A DNA stretch of 64,000 bases from Jaltomata sinuosa. Its lineage: Eukaryota; Streptophyta; Magnoliopsida; Solanales; Solanaceae. The stretch is from assembly GCA_003996215.1 (NCBI GenBank), contig QJPP01003531.1:124001-188000 (forward strand), in the 5' to 3' direction. The translations under genes and the position numbers were made by a program. The notes beneath the pieces are model-generated. The model did not search any database and had not been told where the DNA came from. It saw nothing but the letters and a program-made list of their open reading frames with translations. Below are positions 57,060 through 64,000 of this stretch, piece by piece; within the stretch, counting starts at the first letter, position 1; each line of letters opens with the position of its first letter.

Positions 57060-59837
57060 CTTCTCTGTGCTCTAAAGTTATTGTCGCACCGGATGGTCAC
57101 CATAATTGCTCCAGCATACTCGAAACTCACAATAGAGGAATGGATGTTGGAATGGTTTGGAGAAAGGTCAGAATTTTTCCAAAGCCTGTAAAAAGGCAAG
57201 TTCGATTGTCTGTTTGGGCATTACTCTTGAAGGAACGATCGTGACCGTAATCCAGGTTTCGACGAGCTCGAAATTGGAAGAGAACAGAAAGCATCTAATG
57301 TTATGGGTAAGGCTAGACTACCCATTCCTAAGGCTGCTCCTTGCGGCATATTTGCTCTGGCTACTTTGCTGGCGCATGTAATATTCTCACAGTTGACTGG
57401 AATGCTTGTTTTGTCCCATCTAGTCTGCAATGTGTTTGGGAAGGGGAAAAAGACGACGACGACAACAATAGTAAGGGTGATTTTCATCAAGAGGGAATTT
57501 CTACGCTACTTTGGGGTATGTTATGGACTCCTCTACTATTGTTTATCCTTTTGCTAAAAGTAAGGAGTAACGAGGGAGAGAGGAAGAGGATGCACACCCT
57601 ATAACATTTATTGAAGGAGGAAGAGTATGTCCAAGTGGGTCGGGAGGAAGTATTTTGACTTTGGAATATTGTTAGATGTAAAGGAAGATGGAGTTATAGA
57701 ACTATTTTTTTTTTGATGAAGTAGAGTTATAGAACTTTAACTAGAAATGACAGGAACAAGTTGTCAGGTGCAAGGGGATTTTTTTGGGAGGGTAAAGGTA
57801 AAATTGAAAGAATTAATGAATAAGTTGGGAAAAGAGAGGGAGGGGAAGGGATGAGGGAGTTGGAGGAACAAGAGAAAATGAGAAATGAGGAGGTAATGAG
57901 AGAGGTAGCTAACTTAGCAATTGCGCACGAGATTAGTTAGAGGTAGAAGTCGAGAACATGTGGTTAAATGAGGGGACTCTATTATTAAGTTCTTCCATCG
58001 GGTAGCAATTGCGAACTGAAGAGGAACTTTATAGACTTTGAAAGTAACTGGGAGAGGGCTGAGGGAGAGGAGGTAAAATGGGTTGTTGTGGAGTTTTACG
58101 AGAACTTGTTTATGGAGGAGGTGAGTTGATGGCCAATATAAGAGGCGGGGTAGTTTTTAACGAAATAGGGGAAGAAGAGAGTGTGGTTGGAGACGGATAC
58201 TGGGGAGGAGGAAGTGAGGGAGGTTGTTGGGAGTTATGTTGGTGATAAGGTCCTAGGATCTGATGGCTTCACATTAGCTTTTTTTGAACAGTGTAAGGGG
58301 CAATGAAGAGAGGAACGGATGGGATATTGGTGCATTCCATGAGTCTGGAGAGTTCGAGAGAAGTTTCAACGAATCTTTTACAACTATTGTGCCGAAAAAA
58401 CGGGGGAATGACATGCATTAGAGAGTACAGACTTACTGGTCTAGTGGGAAACATCTATAGGATTATGAGCCTGTTTGGATGAGACAATGTCTACCTCACC
58501 GAATGCATTGTTAATTGAGAATTTCTAGAATTCATGATGACGAAGATGGGTTTGGGAGAGATGGAGGAGTTTGATCAGGGTCTGCACTTTTCGGCTGATT
58601 CTCAATTGTCTTTAATGATAGTCCATGTGGTTTTTTTGGTTACCCGATAGGCCTTAGGCAAGGGGATCCTTTCCCCTGATGCTATTTATACTAGTGATGG
58701 AAGCACTGAGCAAGATGATAGACAATGCAGTGGGTGGAGCATACTTGAGGGGTTTCTCGACATCGATCGGTGAACAAAGTAATGTCAGTGTTGCGGATGA
58801 CACATTACTCTTTTGCGATGCAAATGTGGATCAATTGTCATACTTGAAACATGTTCATTATGGTTTTAGATTGTGTTAAGGATCAAGGTTAACCTAAGAT
58901 TAACCTCAGTAAGTGAGATTATTCAGAGGAAGAGGTAGATTACATCACATGTCTCGCACAAGTGTTCAATTGAAAGGTTGGTACTTTATCTACTATTACT
59001 TAGGTCTGCCTTTGGGTGCTCAACATGAGGATGTTGCAGTGTGGAATCCTTTTATTGAAAGGGTTGAAAGGAGATTAGCAGGTTTGCAAAAATGGTACTT
59101 ATCAAAAGGAGGGAAGGAAGTGCTCACTAAAAGTATGTTATAGAGTATTTCTACCTACTAGTCTTTTGTTGCAAGCACCGATGGGAGTTACAAAAATTTG
59201 GAATGACTTCAAACAAATTTCTTACGGATGTGACAGATGGTACCAAAAAGATCCACTTAGTGAACTAGGAGGATTTTACAACACAAGGAAATGGAGTGGG
59301 ATAGGGGTAAAGATATTAGGGTGTTCAACAAGCCTTGTTAGGGAACTGGTTATGGAGATATGGAATGGATGAGCGCGCCTTACAGAGGGAGGTAGTAGTA
59401 GAGAATATAGTAACATGGAAGGGGTTTGGACTTTTGGAGGATTGGATCTATCACAGACTCCGTTTAGGCGCAACATGTTGAGGAGTATGATGAAGGGATG
59501 AGATGACTTCAATGGTCATATTACTTTTCGGGTCGGTAGGAGAGAAGAATTAGCTTTTGAAAAGTGGTGTGGGGATACATTGAGGGTACCGTTCCCTACT
59601 GGTGTTCAAGTGTTGAATTAGAGTGATTTGGCAGTTCAACTGTTTCGAAGGGTGCATGAGGGGAAGCCACACTTGGGTATCTCAGGTATAGGAGAAATCT
59701 ACTAGATTGGAAGTCGCGGGAGTTTCAAAGGTTGCTGGAGGTATTATACATGCATATCATATTTCCCTCTAATGAGGATTCAAGTAGATGGGCGCGGGGC
59801 GCTGAGGAGTGATAACATTGTCATTCTCAGTTAAATC
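57060..59837 (+). mobile_element. Decayed LINE (L1-type) with RT domain, interrupted on the right
   Basis: RT remnants in several frames: VREVVGSYVGDKVLGSDGFT with LAFFEQC (58210-58300), then GYPIGLRQGDPF, PLMLFILVMEALSKMIDNAV (58660-58740) and ADDTLLFCDANVDQLSYL (58790-58850). The catalytic FADD reads VADD. Further on come YYLGLPLGAQHEDVAVWNPF and RLAGLQKWYLSKGGKEVLTK. The Copia composite enters at 59837, after a segment resembling the LINE motif SVKS. The 5' limit near 57060 is a guess. Confidence 0.72.
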
Positions 59838-60172
59838 TGTAAAGATATGGCACCTGGGCCTAACTCAACCCCAAAAGCTAGCTCATGAGGGGAGGATTGC
59901 CCAAGTCCATATAAGCAGACTGTCAGTCCATTCCCCAACCAATGTGGAACTTTTACCCACTCTAATACCCCCTTCACGCCCAGGGCCCAACTGGAGTGTG
60001 GACCGGGAGCCCAAACGGGGATGGACCTGGCTCTGATACCATGTGAGAAATAGAAGGAGATATATTATTGAATTGTATCTACATTATTACACCAAGATCC
60101 TATATATAGACGCTAGATAACAATCCTTTACCAAGTAGGATTTTATATACTATTCCTCTTCCTATTCTAACA
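59838..60172 (-). mobile_element. Copia 3' LTR fused to a TRIM end
   Basis: Sense order on the minus strand: polypurine tract GAGGGGGAG, LTR X (60172-60042, 131 bp, TGTTAGAATAGG to TTTCTCACA), iMet primer site TGGTATCAGAGCC, 74-bp internal part ending GGGCGTGAAGGGGG, and LTR Y (59967-59838, TATTAGAGTGGG to ATCTTTACA). A 3' LTR should border host DNA; instead the TRIM internal part and LTR Y follow without its own first LTR. LINE sequence starts directly beyond, at 59837. Confidence 0.82.
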
Positions 60173-60179
60173 CTCCCCC

Positions 60180-60720
60180 TCAAGCTGGTGCGTACAAGTC
60201 ATATGTACCTAGCTTGTTACAGATGTAATTAATACGAGGACCGGTGAGGGACTTGGTGAGGATATCTGCAAGTTGATCATTCGACTTTACAAATTTTGTA
60301 ACAATATCACCTGAGCGTATCTTTTCTCTGATAAAGTGACAATCAATCTCAATGTGTTTAGTCCTCTCATGAAATACTGGATTTGATGCGATATGAAGGG
60401 CCGCTTGATTATCACATACAAGTTTCATCTGGCCGATTTGTCCAAATTTTAGTTCTCTCAGCAACTGTTTGATCCAAACTGGCCCACAAGTTGCTACAAC
60501 CATTGTTCGATATTCTGCTTCTGCACTAGATAGAGCAACCACACTCTGTTTCTTACTCTTCCAGGACACCAAATTACCTCCTACTAAAACACAATATCCG
60601 GATGTAGAACATCTATCAGAGGGTGATCCTGCCCAAATCAGCGTCTGTATATCCAATGATATGCTCATGGCCTCGATCCTCGAAGAGTAGTCCTTTACCT
60701 GGAGCTGACTTTATATATCG
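60180..60720 (-). pseudogene. Copia RNase H
   Basis: WAGSPSDRCSTSGYCVLVGG, VSWKSKKQSVVALSSAEAEY, LVCDNQAALHIASNPVFHER and SNDQLADILTKSLTGPRINY are the conserved segments in order, with the catalytic Asp and Glu residues present. It ends TYDLYAPA and a stop, 7 codons before the polypurine tract. The first catalytic segment lies just before a frameshift near 60670. Confidence 0.9.
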
Positions 60721-60996
60721 CAGAATACGAACAACTGCATCCCAATGACTATCACAAGGGGAAGTCATAAACTAACTTACAACACTGACAGGAAAGGAGA
60801 TGTCATGTCTAGTCACTGTGAGATAATTCAACTTTCCAACCAACCGCCTATACCTTCCAGGATGACTGAGTGGCTCCCCCTGTCCTGGCAGGAGTTTAGC
60901 ATTCGGATCCATAGGAGTGTCAATGGGTCTACATCCCATCATTCCTGTCTCCTCAAGAATGTATAAGGCATACTTGCGTTGAGAAATAACAATACC

Positions 60997-62084
60997 TTAT
61001 CTGGACTGAGCAACCTCAATACCTAGAAAATACTTCAGTTTGCCGAGGTCTTTAGTCTGGAAATGCTGAAAGAGATGTTGCTTCAAATTAGTGATACCAT
61101 CTTGATCATTGCCGGTGATAACGATATCATCAACGTAAACCACCAGATAAATACACAGATTTGGTGTAGAATGTCGATAAAACACCGAGTGATCAGCTCC
61201 ACTACGAGTCATGCCAAACTTTTGAATTACTGTGCTGAACTTACCAAACCAGGCTCGGGGAGACTGTTTCAGACCATACAGTGACCTGTGCAATCGACAT
61301 ACAAGGCTACTAGACTCTCCCTGAGCAACAAAACCAGGTGGAGCATATAGACTTCTTCCTCAAGATCACCATGCAGAAAAGCATTCTTAATGTCCAACTG
61401 ATGAAGAGGCCAATGGGGAACAACAACCATAGATAGAAAAAGACGGACAAATGCTATTTTAGCCACGGGAGAGAAAGTGTCACTATATTCCAGCCCAAAT
61501 ATTTGAGTATATCCTTTGGCAACAAGGCGAGCCTTAAGTCGATCAACCTGACCGTCTAGACCAACTTTGACTGCATAAACCCATCGGCAACCAACAGTAG
61601 ATTTACCTGCAGGAAGGGAAACAAGCTCCCAAGTACCACTCGTATGTAAAACAGACATCTCGTCAATCATAGCCTGCCTCCATCCTGGATGAGAAAGTGC
61701 TTCACCTGTAGTCTTAGGGATGGAAACAGAGGACAAAGATGATACAAAGGCGTAGTGGGGTGATGATAGACGATGATAACTCAAGAAAGTATAATGTGGG
61801 TTAGCATTACGAGTGGATCGTATACCTTTTTGAAGTGCAATTGGTTGGCTAGGAGGAGGCAAGTCCGCAGTGGGAGCAGGGTCCGGTGCAGGACATGAAT
61901 CATCTAGAACTGATGCTGGACGCGGGCGACAGTGATAAGTTAGGAGTGGTGGCACTGTAGCTAGAGATATAGAAGTAACCCTAGATTCCTCAAAAGTCGG
62001 TGTAGGTAAGACCTCAAAGATATCAGGATGATCAAAAAATGTATAGTAAGGTTGAGACTCAAAGAATGTGACATCGGCGGACAT
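60997..62084 (-). pseudogene. Copia reverse transcriptase
   Basis: Begins around 61680 with PGWRQAMIDEMSVLHTSGTW, WVYAVKVGLDGQVDRLKARL and HQLDIKNAFLHGDLEEEVYM. After a frameshift near 61290 it continues SLYGLKQSPRAWFGKF and YVDDIVITGN (YVDD at 61126-61137) to KDLGKLKYFLGIEVAQS. Motifs are well kept apart from the shift. The residues upstream of 61690 are a Pro/Ser-rich connector between integrase and RT. Confidence 0.9.
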
Positions 62085-62163
62085 AAGGTATTGACGAAGA
62101 TCAGGTTGTTATAACTCAAAGAATGTGACATCGGCGGACATAAGGTATTGACGAAGATCAGGT
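62057..62163. repeat. 57-bp in-frame tandem duplication in the Copia connector
   Basis: The 50-base segment ACTCAAAGAATGTGACATCG to GAAGATCAGGT occurs at 62057-62106 and identically at 62114-62163. The period is 57 bases, that is 19 codons, so the duplication itself does not shift the frame. Confidence 0.95.
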
Positions 62164-62338
62164 GAATAACAACAATACCTTTTTTGAACTCTAGAGTAAC
62201 AAGAAAGACACACTTGAGAGTACGAGGGGCTAATTTATCTTTTCCTGGGGCTAAGTTATGAACAAAGCATGTACTCCCAGAGACACGAGGAGGGATAAAG
62301 TAGAGATGTGACTGAGGAAACAATATGGAATGGGGAAC

Positions 62339-63065
62339 CTAATTTTGAATGGAAGATGGGGGCATCCTATTTATTAAATAGCAAGATGTGAGGACTGCAT
62401 CGCTCCAAAAACGCAACGGAACATGGGATTCAATGAGAAGAGTGCGAACAGTCTCAATAAGATGCCTATTCTTCCTTTCAGCTGCACCGTTCTGCTGAGG
62501 GGTGTATGGACAAGATGTCTGATGAATAATTCCTTGGTGAGTCATAAACTGCTGAAACTGAGAGGATACGTATTCTAAGGCATTATGACTATGAAAGTAC
62601 GAATAGAAACACCAAATTGATTTTGTATTTCAGCACAAAAACTTTGAATATAGAAAATAACTCAGAACGATCTTTCATTTAGAAAACCCAAGTACATCTT
62701 GAATAATCATCAATGAAACTAACAAAATAACGAAATTCTAAGGGTGAACTGACTCTATTAGGACCCCAAATATCATAATGAACTAATAAAATAATAGACT
62801 CTGAACGACCCTCAGCACTACGGGAAAATGTAGCGCGAGTGTGTTTCCCAAGTTGACATGACTCACAATCTAAAGTGGATAGACTAGACAAACTAGGCAC
62901 CATCTTCTGTAGCTTGGATAGACTTGGATGTCCCAAACGTTTGTGAATTAGGTCTGGAGGATCTGTAACGGAGCATGTTGTGAAGGAATTTGATGAGGTA
63001 AGATAGTAAAGGCCTTGTGATTCATGTCCTGTGCCAATCATCTGCCCCGTACTGCGGTCCTGCAT
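62339..63065 (-). pseudogene. Copia integrase
   Basis: The pre-integrase zinc finger is seen in LIHKRLGHPSLSKLQKMVP and LDCESCQLGKHTRATF (62830-62975). The core starts LVHYDIWGPNRVSSPLEF and FVSFIDDYSRCTWVF. After frame breaks, TSCPYTPQQNGAAERKNRHL (62440-62520) holds the catalytic Glu. The first Asp in the usual H-x-D position reads HYDIWGP. The segment with the second Asp lies in the broken stretch near 62560-62680. Confidence 0.86.
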
Positions 63066-63078
63066 GAGAAAAAAATCA

Positions 63079-63327
63079 TCAAAAAAATGTTATGCCACAA
63101 TGCAAGGCACGCGTCAAACGACTAACAGATGCAAGATTAAAAGGACAACCAGGGATATAAAGAACAGAGTCTAGAGTGACAGAAGATAGGGATTTAGCTT
63201 GTCCAACTCCTTTTGGTTTTGTTTGGATCCCATTGGCTAAAGTAATGGCAGGAAGAGATTGTGAATAAATAATATCAGACAGAAGTGATTTGTTACCAGA
63301 AATATGATCAGAACCGCCCGAGTCCAT
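63079..63327 (-). pseudogene. Copia aspartic protease
   Basis: MDSGGSDHISGNKSLLSDI has the Copia protease DSG motif (Asp codon at about 63322-63324). VLYIPGCPFNLASVSRLTRA is the conserved end of the domain. It is in frame with the gag part at 63733-63999. Confidence 0.87.
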
Positions 63328-63390
63328 GACCCATGATCCAAGAGTACTAGACTGTGAAACACAAGCAAAAGAATTACCAGCAACAGAAGC

Positions 63391-63612
63391 ATCAGGCTGA
63401 GCACTTGAGGCTACTTGTGGGGACGACGCCTGCTTACTTGATCGATACTGGAGGAACTCATCATATTCTGCCTGAGCAATATGAGCATTATTGGACGGTC
63501 GATCAGGCTGAGCAACAGAGGCTACTTGTGGAGATGTCTACTTACTTGCTCGATATCGAAGGAACTCATTATATTCATTTATAGCAATAGGATCATTATT
63601 TGGTGGTTGACC
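63391..63612. repeat. 111-bp tandem duplication in the Copia gag-protease linker
   Basis: ATCAGGCTGAGCA starts at 63391 and again at 63502. Both copies encode variants of EYNEFLRYRASK and SPQVASVAQPD on the minus strand. The period is 37 codons, so the frame is kept; the copies have diverged. Confidence 0.85.
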
Positions 63613-64000
63613 ATGCAAAATATAACATATGTCACGAGTGTGTCCAAGCCTATGACAATAACTACACTTAGATCGAGATCTTCCAAAACGACCTCCCCCT
63701 CGTCGATTCTCCATAGATTGAGATGTTCGTTTTTACATGATTTGAGATGCAAGAACAGAGAAGTCAACGATGATGGGTGATGAAACCCCTTTGTGACTGG
63801 AAGGCGTGGCAAGATGAAGTAGACGAGAGAATAATTCATCAATTGTAGGAACTGTAGGACTAGCTAAAGTCTGATCACGTACTGAATCAAGGTCAGTAGG
63901 AAGTCCAGCAAGTGTAAGAACTGGAAACAATGTCTGTTTGTGCTCTTGTTGTTTTTCCACGTTTGTAGTGACTGGTATCAACGTTTTAAATTCCTCCATG
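63613..64000 (-). pseudogene. Copia gag, partial
   Basis: From the right edge the frame reads EEFKTLIPVTTNVEKQQEHK, AGLPTDLDSVRDQTLASPTV and TIDELFSRLLHLATPSSHKG, typical of the gag C-terminal half. The zinc knuckle CSYCHRLGHTRDIC is at 63625-63666 and has all four ligands. A stop separates it from the upstream part near 63733. The N-terminus lies outside the window. Confidence 0.82.

Larger units (their letters stand above)
60173..64000 (-). mobile_element. Ty1/Copia retrotransposon, 5' end outside the window
   Basis: Minus-strand order from 64000 downwards: gag, protease, integrase, RT, RNase H, which is Copia order with integrase before RT. At least five frameshifts separate the domains. 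The 5' LTR lies beyond the right edge. It shares the RNase H end, polypurine tract and LTR X with the deleted copy at 46602-47598. Confidence 0.9.

Overview
This is a plant nuclear genome window that consists almost entirely of nested transposable elements. It contains one recognisable host gene fragment: the first four exons of a listerin-type (LTN1) E3 ubiquitin ligase at 40231-41316 on the + strand. The family is probably Solanaceae. The clues are a 3' SINE tail of the TS type with a GTTGTTG end (43499-43583), Tekay-type chromovirus LTRs of 2-3.5 kb, and GTTTGGCCAAA-ended MITEs. The genus cannot be told from the sequence alone.

Layout from left to right. (1) A non-autonomous Ty3-like element (off the left edge to 12543, minus strand) is split by a structurally complete Tekay-type chromovirus (1161-10496, minus, target duplication AGTAG). 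(2) 12544-13939 is AT-rich DNA with a tRNA-related SINE-like piece and MITEs. (3) A Tat-lineage Ty3 element (13940-24555, minus) sits inside a MITE. Its 3' region carries two unrelated tandem-repeat arrays and a possible antisense promoter with an intron. (4) A second chromovirus (25097-39447, minus, duplication TTTAA) has its 5' LTR split by a solo LTR of the first chromovirus family (34241-36425, plus, duplication ATAGG). (5) The listerin exons follow. (6) Intron 4, or the ground beyond the truncation, holds four things in order. First is a 4.2 kb non-autonomous LTR element (41976-46182, duplication CTTCT). Second is a chimeric Copia/TRIM unit (46219-47598, duplication TAACT) whose two ends belong to different LTR families. 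Third is a TRIM relic (48649-55730) disrupted by two related Tekay-like LTRs, one of which contains a LINE 3' end (53369-54379). Fourth is a decayed LINE (about 57060-59837) interrupted by a second Copia/TRIM composite that runs off the right edge (59838 to beyond 64000).

All retroelement proteins seen are broken by stops and frameshifts, so none is likely to be autonomous now. The most unusual observation is that one Copia family and one TRIM family are fused twice within 14 kb, through different junctions. One of these fusions is flanked by a perfect 5-bp target duplication, which indicates that it integrated as a single hybrid unit.

The host gene fragment reads cleanly: four in-phase exons with canonical GT-AG introns, 103 codons. 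No later listerin exon is visible in the remaining 22.7 kb. Either intron 4 is very large and full of transposons, or this is a truncated copy. All coordinates and repeat boundaries were read by eye; no alignment or database search was run.
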